A stretch of DNA of 64,000 nucleotides from Pseudoalteromonas sp. 0303 (GTDB lineage: Bacteria; Pseudomonadota; Gammaproteobacteria; Enterobacterales; Alteromonadaceae), in contig NZ_JABVXF010000019.1 of NCBI RefSeq assembly GCF_013349995.1, positions 28,967 through 92,966 on the forward strand, in the 5' to 3' direction. This document shows, one piece after another, positions 35,087 to 47,002 of the stretch. The position numbers and the translations under genes are program-made. Numbering within the stretch: the first letter of the stretch is position 1; the number at the start of each line of letters is the position of its first letter. The notes under the pieces are model-generated. The model had not been told where the DNA came from. It saw nothing but the letters and a program-made list of their open reading frames with translations, and did no database searches.

Positions 35087-36272
35087 ATTGGTAACTTTTT
35101 GCGATGGGCTTGGTACTCATGCCATGAATGAACACACTAAATAAAATGGTTGTTAATGTTACTGTGGCAATTTGTTCTTTGTTTGCAATTGCTGTATCCA
35201 TAACCATTAAAGTGAAAACGATAGACGCCAAACCTCGAGGACCAAACCACGCAAAAGTAAGCTTGTCTTTAAAATTTAGATTAGTAAACATAAGTGAAAG
35301 TAGTACCGGCACAATTCTAAAAATCGTAACACTTAATAACGCATAAAAAACAATTGGCCAGGTAATATCATTCACAATTAAGTGACCACATACAAAACCA
35401 AATAAACACCAAATAAGTAGGGCAACGAATTCAGCGATATGCTCTGAGTCTTTAACTAATGTTATACGAATTTTTTTGGGTGCTAAGTAATCAAATAAAA
35501 GTCCCGCAACAAAAACAGCTATAAAACCACTGCCATGTAAATTTTGTGTTAAAGAGAAAATGGCCATCACTAAACCAATCAATAAAAATGGACTGCTATT
35601 ATTTGCAAAGTAATGACGTGCTAATGCAATTTTTAAAAGTGGAATAAATACTGCCATCGACACACCTGCAATAACCAGTGCAACACCTAACTCTCTTGTA
35701 AAAACAAGTAAAGTATCAATTGTCGTTACAGCACTTTCTGGATTTTGAGCTAATAAAAGTAAAACTAAAAAGATGGGTACGCAAAGGCCATCGTTCAAAC
35801 CACTTTCCGTATTGATTCCTTCGCGAACTTTTTCTGGTACCGATGTACATTCTAAAATTCCTTTGCTAAGCGCAGCATCCGTTGGTGTTAAAATAATCGC
35901 GATCAAGGCAGATTGAAAAAGTGATAACTCCGAAAAGAAAAACAATCCACCGGCAACACCTAACAGTAATGTCATCGGCAAAGCCACAAAAAGTAGCAGG
36001 CTAGGGTACTGATAACTATGTTTTAATACGGGGAGTTTTGATTTTGCTGCATCGGTAAATAAAAAAATACTTAAGGTTAATTCAACCAAAGGTAAAATGT
36101 CGCTGAGTCCGGCTTCGCCTAACTTAAACTCACTCGGCAAAAAGTAAGACATTGCAATTCCGACCAACACAAAAAACATCGGCCCAGTAATTTCTGTTCG
36201 CTCTAATTGCCGAATCGTCAGTGAGTAAAATAATAAAGCTAAACCGACTAACGCCAGTATTGTATATTCCAT
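35085..36272 (-). CDS. CPA1-family Na+(K+)/H+ antiporter (NhaP-like)
   Basis: A 395-residue membrane protein with about 12 hydrophobic segments. The family-defining ion-binding region is ALIAIILTPTDAALSKGIL followed by INTESGLNDGLCVPIFLVLLLL (the ND pair). WFGPRGLASIVFTLMV near the C-terminus is the conserved GPRG motif of CPA1 exchangers. It has no large cytoplasmic tail. Its ATG overlaps the stop of the upstream tyrosine recombinase (TAATG), so translation is probably coupled, which is an odd pairing. The ion specificity is unknown. Confidence 0.9.
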   Translation of the reverse strand: MEYTILALVGLALLFYSLTIRQLERTEITGPMFFVLVGIAMSYFLPSEFKLGEAGLSDILPLVELTLSIFLFTDAAKSKLPVLKHSYQYPSLLLFVALPMTLLLGVAGGLFFFSELSLFQSALIAIILTPTDAALSKGILECTSVPEKVREGINTESGLNDGLCVPIFLVLLLLAQNPESAVTTIDTLLVFTRELGVALVIAGVSMAVFIPLLKIALARHYFANNSSPFLLIGLVMAIFSLTQNLHGSGFIAVFVAGLLFDYLAPKKIRITLVKDSEHIAEFVALLIWCLFGFVCGHLIVNDITWPIVFYALLSVTIFRIVPVLLSLMFTNLNFKDKLTFAWFGPRGLASIVFTLMVMDTAIANKEQIATVTLTTILFSVFIHGMSTKPIAKSYQ

Positions 36273-37483
36273 TAAACTTTCCTTTTTATTCCAGACTTTG
36301 CACGTTCTTTTATATTTGTTTGAATATAAATTTGATCCGTCGTAGCGATTTTTGCATGACCTAAATCTTCAGATAAATGTTTTAGCGGTCTTGTTTGAGC
36401 ATCGTGTGTTGCACCGGTATGCCTTAACCAATGAGCAGTCGCCGCTTCAAGTTGTTCCGCATCATCTTTAAAGCCGTCTTTTAAGAGAGACTGTTTTGCT
36501 AAGTCAAAACTTTGTTGTACCAAACGACGAATTTGTCGAACAGTCATTCCCCCTTTACCACGAATTTTGTGAACAAGCGGCTCAGCTTCATCAACACGGG
36601 GCAGGGCAGGTAAACCACGGTAAAGCCTATAACGTTTTAGATAAGATATAAAATCTTCACTTAAGGTAACATCGCGTAATTTGTTACCTTTACCCATAAT
36701 TCTTAAAAACCAAAAACCATCATTATCTTGCCAAAAATGTGACATAACCGGCGACCACTGAGGGCGCTCGGATAACTCAGAAATTCGTAGATACAATCCT
36801 TTTAAGCAAGCGAGAGTAAATAAATTTCTTTCTAAATCAGGTTGTTGCTCACATAAATCTCGAGTAACGCCAAATACATACTCCCATTGAATATCACTGA
36901 GTGTATCGGGGATTTTAATTTGCGATTGCACAACTAAGTAAGGGCTATTCTTTTTAACAACCGGTACAAAGTTAGCAAAGGTTTTTTCTTCTAAAATTGC
37001 GAACTTATAAAAAACATTGAGTGCTGTAAACATAGCTGCGAGTGTTTGTTGGCTAGCAATATTTTCTTTATTGATGAAAGGGCGCCAATTTGTATTTAGT
37101 CGTCTTATGCCTTGTTCATCTTTATAACGCCATTGCACTGAATTTGATAACCAGGCTGAATCTGGTTCAACCATAAAATCAACATAAGCTTCAATATCGT
37201 CACGTTTTAGATCAAATACCGATTTTTCAGCAACCAACCACGACCATAAACAAAAACGCTCAAGCTCATTTCGAAAACGATTAAATGTGGCTTCTGATTT
37301 TCGGCCATACACATATAAAAACTGATAAAGAAAAACTAAGTCATTTTTTGATTCAGCAACAGTCAATCCAACTTGATGTATAAAGTTATCAAGTTCTGGA
37401 TATTCTGTTGCAAGAGTATCATCTTCAAGATGGGCAATTTGGTAACGCAGTTGTTTTAGTGTATCGACGAGAGCAACGAGCAT
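36272..37483 (-). CDS. Tyrosine recombinase (site-specific integrase)
   Basis: A 403-residue recombinase with all catalytic residues visible: Arg in LKGLYLRISELS, Lys in MGKGNKLRDVTLS, His-x-x-Arg in AHWLRHTGATH, His in DLGHAKIATT and Tyr in QIYIQT near residue 389. The N-terminal SAM-like core-binding domain is about residues 50-190. It is too long and too divergent for XerC/XerD. It lies 767 bp from the dif-like site, and its stop overlaps the antiporter start. No prophage or cargo genes are attached; it may be a domesticated integrase. Confidence 0.92.
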   Translation of the reverse strand: MLVALVDTLKQLRYQIAHLEDDTLATEYPELDNFIHQVGLTVAESKNDLVFLYQFLYVYGRKSEATFNRFRNELERFCLWSWLVAEKSVFDLKRDDIEAYVDFMVEPDSAWLSNSVQWRYKDEQGIRRLNTNWRPFINKENIASQQTLAAMFTALNVFYKFAILEEKTFANFVPVVKKNSPYLVVQSQIKIPDTLSDIQWEYVFGVTRDLCEQQPDLERNLFTLACLKGLYLRISELSERPQWSPVMSHFWQDNDGFWFLRIMGKGNKLRDVTLSEDFISYLKRYRLYRGLPALPRVDEAEPLVHKIRGKGGMTVRQIRRLVQQSFDLAKQSLLKDGFKDDAEQLEAATAHWLRHTGATHDAQTRPLKHLSEDLGHAKIATTDQIYIQTNIKERAKSGIKRKV

Positions 37484-37617
37484 AATGATGTAATATCTTG
37501 TAAAATAGCTAGTTATAAGATTACCATAAAGTCCGATACTGTCTAGTATTGGACTTAATATATCTTTAGTATTTGCAACATTAACTAGATTGCCATACTA
37601 ATATTCAAGGAATATGT

Positions 37618-38181
37618 ATGAAAAAGTTTATCGCTATTAGTTTAGTTTTAATCACTTCAATTTTAACCGGTTGTGCTACAACAGGCAGTGCATCTCCCGA
37701 TGAAAAACGTGCTTTAGTACAAAGCATGAAAAACAATACATTAAGTGAGCTTTACACTCAAAAACCTGATGTTAAACAACAAATTGCTAACTCTGCTGGT
37801 TATGCGGTTTTTGATAATGCCAATGTAAATGTTGTTTTAGCCAGTTTTGGCGGTGGCTATGGTGTTGTTAAAAACAACCTAACCGGTAAATCAACTTTCA
37901 TGAATATGGGTGAAGCGGGTTTAGGTCTAGGTTTAGGTGTTAAAGACTTTAATGTTGTGATGGTCTTTCATAACCAAGCAGCAGTAAATCGCTTTATTGA
38001 ACATGGTTGGGCATTCGGAGGAAATGCAGATGCAGCAGCAAAATATGAAGATAAAGGTGGCGCTTTAGTTGCCGAAGCAATTGCAGACCAAGTAACTGTT
38101 TACTCTTTAACCGAAAATGGCCTTGCGTTACAAGCGGTACTGAAAGGCACTAAGTTTTGGGTAGATTCTGAGCTAAATTAA
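37618..38181 (+). CDS. Ysc84/SYLF-domain lipoprotein
   Basis: A 187-residue lipoprotein (LITSILTGC, lipobox Cys at residue 19) with the SYLF/Ysc84 lipid-binding domain: ANSAGYAVFDNANVNVVLASFGGGYGVVKNN, FMNMGEAGLGLGLGVKDFNVVMVFHNQAAVNRFIEHGW and VTVYSLTENGLALQAVLKGTKFW. In eukaryotes SYLF binds phosphoinositides; bacterial members are outer-membrane or periplasmic proteins of unclear role. AAGGAAT precedes the ATG. It is monocistronic; a terminator follows at 38200-38235 and the dif-like site just after that. Confidence 0.88.
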   Translation: MKKFIAISLVLITSILTGCATTGSASPDEKRALVQSMKNNTLSELYTQKPDVKQQIANSAGYAVFDNANVNVVLASFGGGYGVVKNNLTGKSTFMNMGEAGLGLGLGVKDFNVVMVFHNQAAVNRFIEHGWAFGGNADAAAKYEDKGGALVAEAIADQVTVYSLTENGLALQAVLKGTKFWVDSELN

Positions 38182-38199
38182 GCTATTTAAAACCCTTCT

Positions 38200-38235
38200 A
38201 AAAGTGGGCTAGTTAGCAACTTAACTCCCACTTTT
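38200..38235 (+). terminator. Terminator of the SYLF lipoprotein gene
   Basis: AAAAGTGGG (38200-38208) pairs with CCCACTTTT (38227-38235); the inner AGTTA and TAACT extend the stem. It ends 14 bp before the dif-like site. Confidence 0.85.
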
Positions 38236-38249
38236 AATTATTTCACTCT

Positions 38250-38277
38250 ATTTAACATAACGTAATTTATGGGCATT
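38250..38277 (-). promoter_or_regulatory. dif-like chromosome dimer resolution site (candidate dif2)
   Basis: 28 bp in the dif layout: ATTTAACATAA (38250-38260, exact XerD arm of gammaproteobacterial dif in this orientation), a 6-bp centre CGTAAT (38261-38266) and TTATGGGCATT (38267-38277, close to the XerC arm TTATGCGCAYT). XerCD would resolve chromid dimers here. It lies in a non-coding stretch (38182-38551) just after a terminator; the rest of that 370-bp gap is AT-rich with no recognisable gene. Confidence 0.7.
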
Positions 38278-38551
38278 TGTTACATTTTAATCTTTAGGTA
38301 TAGGCTATTAAATTGTCTAGTTTTCTAAATTGATATTTCTAATGATTTAATACTTAAAACTGCTGTTCATTTCAAACTTTTTATTTATCTACGCTATCAG
38401 AAATTTCGTATTTAATTCATAAGCCACTAATTTTACTTAATATTATTTCTTCACCTTATTATAGTAAGACTTTCGGGTTGGCCCATAAGGCTTAGGCTTC
38501 AATCCCGCTCACGATTCACATTAGTCTAAACAATAATAACAAGGATTCATC

Positions 38552-38860
38552 ATGAGGAAGTTTTTTCTAATCATAATCATAGCTTATTTTTCATGGGAAT
38601 ATTATGCAGTTAACTATGGAGAAACAACGATTAAAGAAACAGTACAGTCACAAATTATTACTCCATTAAAAACCCGATTTGAAAAAAGGGAATCAAACAG
38701 GCTTTCTTCTGATAAATTTAAATATGAATGTGACGGCAGACAATATTGTGAGCAAATGAATTCACTGAGTGAAGCTAATTTTTTTATTAAAAATTGTCCT
38801 AATACACAATTGGATCGAGATTATGATGGCAAGCCTTGCGAGACGGATCCTAGATTTTAA
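38552..38860 (+). CDS. Small exported excalibur (calcium-binding) domain protein
   Basis: A 102-residue protein with an N-terminal hydrophobic segment (MRKFFLIIIIAYFSWEYYAVNYG) acting as signal or anchor and a C-terminal excalibur domain: CDGRQYCEQMNSLSEANFFIKNCPNTQLDRDYDGKPCE, with paired cysteines and the acidic DxDxDGxPCE loop. A stem without a T run (38869-38888) follows. Excalibur domains occur on extracellular nucleases and small surface proteins; no nuclease domain is present here. Confidence 0.85.
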   Translation: MRKFFLIIIIAYFSWEYYAVNYGETTIKETVQSQIITPLKTRFEKRESNRLSSDKFKYECDGRQYCEQMNSLSEANFFIKNCPNTQLDRDYDGKPCETDPRF

Positions 38861-38896
38861 ATGATAACTGCGGCACTAAGGTGCCGCATATGATGA

Positions 38897-40483
38897 TTAA
38901 ATTTTAGAATAATAAGGTAATGTATCAAGTTCTACAGTAACTTCATGAACTACGGGCCCTATTAAAATATGTCCCTGATTGTCTCTCCACTTACCGGGGG
39001 GAATAAATACAGTACGCATTTTTGAGTTTTTCTTAATAATTGGAGCTACTAACAGATTTTCCCCAATTAAAAACTGGTCTTTAACCATAGCATAGCCCAT
39101 ATGAGGGTACTCATATTCCATATGACGCATAATTGGCTCCCCTGTTCTCGCCGAGTTTTTAGCTGTTTCTAAGATGTATTCTTTGAACTTTTTCCGAATA
39201 TCAGTAGCTTCCTTTACTATTTTTAAATGTTCAGGATCTAGAATTCTCCAGGGGGCAACTGAAAACTGCATCATTGGCATTAAAGCATGTGCTTGCGCTG
39301 AACGAACAATCAACTCTTGATCGATTTTTGCCTCCCCTTCAAATGACAGATACTGACCTCCTCCAATTAAGTCTGGACAAGAAAATGGATAACCCATAAT
39401 TCCAAGTAAATTCATTTGTGGTATTAATTTTTCTAAGTCTTCCCAACTATGATCTTTATCGCTTAGCCTTTGCGCAAGGGCTTTTCCGCCCAATTTCCAA
39501 GTTGCCCTAAATTCATTTAAAGAATAATCTAAACCTATCTGAGCATATAGTTCAGTTTGTTGATTTGCTGTAACATTGGCATAACTGTCACCTCCTACAT
39601 AAAACTCAGCATCTCCTGCATCAAATTTAAAGCCATCAACATTATATTTATTAACTAATCTATCTAACTGAGATTTAAACCATTTTTGATCAACTGGATT
39701 TGATAAATCTAATACTGCACTTTGTCCATTCCACCATTCAACCATTAATGGTTTATTAGAACCTGGATGCTTAAGAAATGCTTTTTTCTCTTTTAAATCT
39801 CTATATTGTGGAATATCACCACTGACAAAAGGGGCTATCCAGAGCATTACTTTAAAGCCCACTTTATGAAGAGATGAGATCATGAACTCTGGGTCTGGGA
39901 ATTTAACTGGGTCAAACTCCCATTGTCCGTATGATTTTTGCCAAGTATCATCTATCATTAAAACTCCTGGCTCAAAACCATTATCAATGATAGATCTTGC
40001 ATAGTTTAAAATGTCAGTTTGGTTTTGATTATAAGTTAATTCTATCCAGGTATTAAATTGTGGCGCTGTAAATAATAATTCATTTGGCATATTATCAGAT
40101 GGAGGAAAAAATAATTTACTTGCATATAAATATGCTTCTTTAAGTGTGCCCCCTACTTTTTTTTGAAAAATACTGTCCTTGTCAGATTCAAAGTCAAAAG
40201 TTTTATTCTTATAGGTTATTTTCATTGGGTGTTCTGAGAAAATAACATCGCCTTCATTCGATAGTATTAATGGTTGGACTTGGTTCCAGTGAGTAGCTCC
40301 ACGCGTTTCTAACTCTATATTTGATGTTAAAGGCATTTTATGACCCGAAGATACAACACCCACCCACCATTTTGTATCACCTTTATCTACAGCAACTTTT
40401 TTATCAGCTTGACAACCATATAATGAAAGTAATGATAAAAAAACTATACAAGCCCATATGCTTTTTAAGTAATTAAAATTCAT
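38897..40483 (-). CDS. Glycoside hydrolase family 31 lipoprotein
   Basis: A 528-residue GH31 enzyme (alpha-glucosidase/alpha-galactosidase group). A lipoprotein signal (LSLLSLYGC) precedes a short beta domain and the TIM barrel: FEPGVLMIDDTWQKSYGQWEFDPVKFPDP, GFKVMLWIAPFVSG, VDGFKFDAGDAEFY (nucleophile Asp) and YPFSCPDLIGGG (acid/base region). The short length and FDAGD motif recall the MYORG/PsGal31A branch, in which alpha-galactosidases are known, rather than classical alpha-glucosidases; this is inference. It is the last gene of the minus-strand carbohydrate locus. Confidence 0.88.
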   Translation of the reverse strand: MNFNYLKSIWACIVFLSLLSLYGCQADKKVAVDKGDTKWWVGVVSSGHKMPLTSNIELETRGATHWNQVQPLILSNEGDVIFSEHPMKITYKNKTFDFESDKDSIFQKKVGGTLKEAYLYASKLFFPPSDNMPNELLFTAPQFNTWIELTYNQNQTDILNYARSIIDNGFEPGVLMIDDTWQKSYGQWEFDPVKFPDPEFMISSLHKVGFKVMLWIAPFVSGDIPQYRDLKEKKAFLKHPGSNKPLMVEWWNGQSAVLDLSNPVDQKWFKSQLDRLVNKYNVDGFKFDAGDAEFYVGGDSYANVTANQQTELYAQIGLDYSLNEFRATWKLGGKALAQRLSDKDHSWEDLEKLIPQMNLLGIMGYPFSCPDLIGGGQYLSFEGEAKIDQELIVRSAQAHALMPMMQFSVAPWRILDPEHLKIVKEATDIRKKFKEYILETAKNSARTGEPIMRHMEYEYPHMGYAMVKDQFLIGENLLVAPIIKKNSKMRTVFIPPGKWRDNQGHILIGPVVHEVTVELDTLPYYSKI

Positions 40484-40512
40484 CTTATACCTATATAAAT
40501 ATTTTATTAAGT

Positions 40513-40589
40513 AACAGGCTTCCAGGTGAAACTAAGAACGTCACAACTTGATTAATGGTAACATCAATGTTATTTATTTGAAGCCTGTT
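40513..40589. repeat. 10-bp inverted repeat in the GH31 leader
   Basis: AACAGGCTTC (40513-40522) and GAAGCCTGTT (40580-40589) are exact inverses 57 bp apart, filling the intergenic space between the trehalase-like gene and GH31. It could be a processing or attenuation structure or a protein-binding pair. Confidence 0.5.
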
Positions 40590-40601
40590 ATAAATTTACT
40601 A

Positions 40602-42131
40602 TTATTTAACCGAAAACTCTCCATTCACCACAGCCACTTTAAACTGCTGAATATTTGCTTTAATAGACAGCCTCTTACCATTTACAATTAAAGTATATGG
40701 CTGATCTGATTTTACAAAAATATGCTCTTTACCATCAAAAACTATGTCTGTTGTCGTATCATCAAAACGTAATTTTTGAATTCCATGTTCAAAGTTATTA
40801 TGTAAATGCCATTTCACGACTCGAGCTTGAGCATCAACTTCTTTAAAGCCCAATATATTCTCAATGAATAATGAAATTGGACCTAAAGCTGACCAACCAC
40901 AAAAATCTTCCCTGACTCGCTCTCCATTATGTTCAGCTGGCGTATCTCTTGTTGGACTATAAGCCTCCCAAATAGTATGCGGTGAGTAGTTCTTATAAGT
41001 TCTGAGCATATGATCTAATAAGTTCTTAGCTGCTTTGTCGGCTTGTTCATGGAAACCATATTTTTCTATCGCTTTTGTTGCCATATAAGCGGTTGGAAGC
41101 CAAACACCACCTCGCCAATAATTACCATCTGGTGTTGTAAAGCTAGGATCATCCCTTGCTACAGTAACCCAAGGTCTAGCTCCGCCAAACGTAGCTGGGT
41201 CTAATAAATGCTCTACCATTTTTTTGGCTTGTTCTTGAGAACTTACTTCAGCAAGTAACGGCCAATAAGAAGCTGGTGTTTTTACTTTAAGCGGTTCTAA
41301 TGTTGTTGCATCAATATCATAATAGAACCCATCCTTTTCATCCCAATAATACTTATTAATTATAGTCTTAAGATTATTATATTTTTCATTCCATAGTTTA
41401 GATTGTGATTTATCCCCAATATCATTAGCTAAACGACTTATATATAGAGCTGAAAGAGCCTGTTGAGATATCGCATCAACCCATAAGCCGTCTCGGTATC
41501 TAGGGGTATTATCCATCCCGCTAGGCGTCCCCCCCCAAAAATAGCCATATTTATGCTTTTTCAGAGCCGTTTTTGCACTCAACTTTCTTTTTGAAGCATT
41601 CGATTTAAATTGCCATTCAGGCTCTATTTTATCAAACCAATCAAAATGCTTTTGAAGATACTGGGTTTCATTTAACAAATGATAAATATGTTCTTTGTCA
41701 TTTGTAAATTTGTAATTATCATATTCTGCCCAAGCAAATAATGGTGGATTATCAGGATGCTGAATATTTAACGGAAATGTCCCCTCTTCAATATTTTTAT
41801 CTAATAAAGGCACATAAAAGTTATTCAAACTCTCAACACCTGGGCATACATCTGGAGAGTACTTACAAAACAATACCATAAATGCTGTATCCCAAATCCA
41901 GATAGTATCGTCCCATAATGCTTCATCCATATATGGTGATTGTGGTAGGTTTTCTGTTACCTTCATTTTTTGTTGAGCTAACTCCCATGCTTTGTAATAT
42001 AGGTCAACGTATTCATTTTTATCTTTGTAAACTGGCTTTGGTACTGAGTTGCGCCAATCAGGATACTGTTCTGAAGCAACTGGAAAGCTTGCAAAATATA
42101 ATGTTATTAAAGAACCTATTATTTTTTTCAT
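40602..42131 (-). CDS. Trehalase/MGH1-like (alpha/alpha)6-barrel glycoside hydrolase
   Basis: A 509-residue exported enzyme; a signal peptide precedes SEQYPDWRNSVPKPVYKDKNEYVDLYYKAW. Typical GH37/GH63-type pieces follow: DDTIWIWDTAFMVLFCKY, GMDNTPRYRDGLWVDAISQQALSALY (catalytic Asp region), NYWRGGVWLPTAYMATKAI and HTIWEAYSPTRDTPAEH with the second carboxylate. It probably removes alpha-linked sugars from oligosaccharides. The start at 42131 is chosen because GGAA lies 8 nt upstream and the signal peptide starts there. It lies 59 nt downstream of the GH2 gene. Confidence 0.82.
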   Translation of the reverse strand: MKKIIGSLITLYFASFPVASEQYPDWRNSVPKPVYKDKNEYVDLYYKAWELAQQKMKVTENLPQSPYMDEALWDDTIWIWDTAFMVLFCKYSPDVCPGVESLNNFYVPLLDKNIEEGTFPLNIQHPDNPPLFAWAEYDNYKFTNDKEHIYHLLNETQYLQKHFDWFDKIEPEWQFKSNASKRKLSAKTALKKHKYGYFWGGTPSGMDNTPRYRDGLWVDAISQQALSALYISRLANDIGDKSQSKLWNEKYNNLKTIINKYYWDEKDGFYYDIDATTLEPLKVKTPASYWPLLAEVSSQEQAKKMVEHLLDPATFGGARPWVTVARDDPSFTTPDGNYWRGGVWLPTAYMATKAIEKYGFHEQADKAAKNLLDHMLRTYKNYSPHTIWEAYSPTRDTPAEHNGERVREDFCGWSALGPISLFIENILGFKEVDAQARVVKWHLHNNFEHGIQKLRFDDTTTDIVFDGKEHIFVKSDQPYTLIVNGKRLSIKANIQQFKVAVVNGEFSVK

Positions 42132-42190
42132 TATGTATTCCAAATAAAGTGTTAATTTAGTGGATGGCGCACCAAGGTGCGCCACATGAA

Positions 42191-45433
<3,243 letters not shown>

Positions 45434-45525
45434 TTATTTAAACCTGAATTATTGTTTTGTATAACCTAAAGTGGAATTATCAAAAAAATTACAAACCACT
45501 TCAATTTAAGCTTATGACTAACAAA

Positions 45526-47001
45526 TTACTCCCTTTTAATAAAATTAAGATTGCAACCTTTAATAAAACTTGCAATTTTAAGTTCTTTATATAAATCACC
45601 TACCTTCGGCTGCTCAGATGCTAACTGATTAAATTGTCCGTACCCTGCAAACAGACAATTCCAGGAAGTAGCAGAAAACTGATTCTTTATTACTGAATTA
45701 GATATATAAGGCTCTAATCTTTCGTTGTTTACCCATGCTTTAATAAGTGTTTTCAAATGCATTGGCGTATTATTGTTTTTCCGATTATCCCGCCAGTAGT
45801 CAGTATCACTTCGTTGATTCAACTTGTAATGAGCAACAATGTAATCTCTAGTTAGTTCAAACTCATTAACAATTGTTTTATTGAATTTTTTTATATGGTT
45901 AGAGTTAGTCTCGAAAAAAGAAAAATACTTAATAAATCGTAAAATAGAGTTATACGTAAGGTGAAGCCCTGTTGCTTCTAGCGGCTCAATAAACCCTTGA
46001 GATAAACCTATGGCCAAACAATTTTTCCTCCAATGTTCCTTTAGTTGACCGGTTTCAAATTTAATCAACTTTGATGAAACATCATTATCAATCAAGTTAA
46101 GCCTACTGCGGAGTTCATACTCAGCCGAATCTGCACTTTGATACCTAGAACTAAACACATACCCGTAACCAGTTGAATTTTGTAATGGAATTTGCCACTG
46201 CCAACCACTAGAGAGTGCGGTCGATATGGTTTGGGTTTTAACAGGCAATGCTGAGTTCACTTTCAATGCAATAGCTGAATCATTAAACAAATTATCACTA
46301 AACGAAATTGAAGGGACATTCAGTGTCTGTTTAATTAACTTCTTAGAAAAACCCGTACAATCAATAAAAAAATCTGCATTTAATGTCGAACAGTCGTTAA
46401 ATATTAAATCATTAATATAACCACCATCATCACAGATTACTTTATCAACTTCATTTGATATATGTTTAACGCCTAAATCTATTGCTACAGTTTGTAAAAG
46501 TGCGCTTAGTTTTGCTGCATCAAAATGATAGCCATAGGCAATTTTAAATGAGAAGTTTTCACTAGGAGTAGGATGCTTATTTTCTTTTGCTAAACTTGCG
46601 TTAAGAAAGAAATCTTCTGCTTTAGTATTAACCTCTAGGCCTAAACGTCTTGTTAAACAATTAGTAGAATATGCGCGCTCATGAAAGACATCTGGCTGAC
46701 TAATAAATGGATGATCATAATGTTTATATTCTGAAGTACCTTGCCAGTCTTCAAAGCGGATATTTAATTTATGAGTAGCCTCACATTTGTCCATCCAAAT
46801 AGATTCATCTAAGCCTAATCGATCAAAAAATAATTTTAGTGTTGGTGTTGATCCCTCACCTACACCAATCGTGTTAATATTTTTAGATTCAATTAAAGTT
46901 ACGTTAACGTTTAAAGCTTTATATGCATGTTTTAATAAACATGCAGTCATCCAACCAGCTGTCCCGCCTCCGACGATAGCAATATGATACGGTTCATTCA
47001 T
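45526..47001 (-). CDS. Flavin-dependent tryptophan halogenase-like protein (second copy)
   Basis: A 492-residue FAD-dependent monooxygenase of the PrnA/RebH fold. The FAD loop is AIVGGGTAGWMTACLLK, followed by VGEGSTPTLKLFFDRLG, the halogenase-type GWQWQIPLQNSTGYGYVFSS and IGLSQGFIEPLEATGLHL. The start at 47001 follows AAGGGG, which forms the end of the preceding halogenase gene; the two ORFs are 1 nt apart. Pairs of such proteins often sit beside TonB receptors in marine carbohydrate loci with no antibiotic cluster, so halogenation of free tryptophan is doubtful. Confidence 0.88.
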   Translation of the reverse strand: MNEPYHIAIVGGGTAGWMTACLLKHAYKALNVNVTLIESKNINTIGVGEGSTPTLKLFFDRLGLDESIWMDKCEATHKLNIRFEDWQGTSEYKHYDHPFISQPDVFHERAYSTNCLTRRLGLEVNTKAEDFFLNASLAKENKHPTPSENFSFKIAYGYHFDAAKLSALLQTVAIDLGVKHISNEVDKVICDDGGYINDLIFNDCSTLNADFFIDCTGFSKKLIKQTLNVPSISFSDNLFNDSAIALKVNSALPVKTQTISTALSSGWQWQIPLQNSTGYGYVFSSRYQSADSAEYELRSRLNLIDNDVSSKLIKFETGQLKEHWRKNCLAIGLSQGFIEPLEATGLHLTYNSILRFIKYFSFFETNSNHIKKFNKTIVNEFELTRDYIVAHYKLNQRSDTDYWRDNRKNNNTPMHLKTLIKAWVNNERLEPYISNSVIKNQFSATSWNCLFAGYGQFNQLASEQPKVGDLYKELKIASFIKGCNLNFIKRE

Positions 47002-47002
47002 C

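Noticed and set aside
36272..37483. Prophage or integron around the tyrosine recombinase
   Set aside because: No phage structural genes, attC-type arrays or cassette genes nearby; the neighbours are a membrane antiporter and a lipoprotein.
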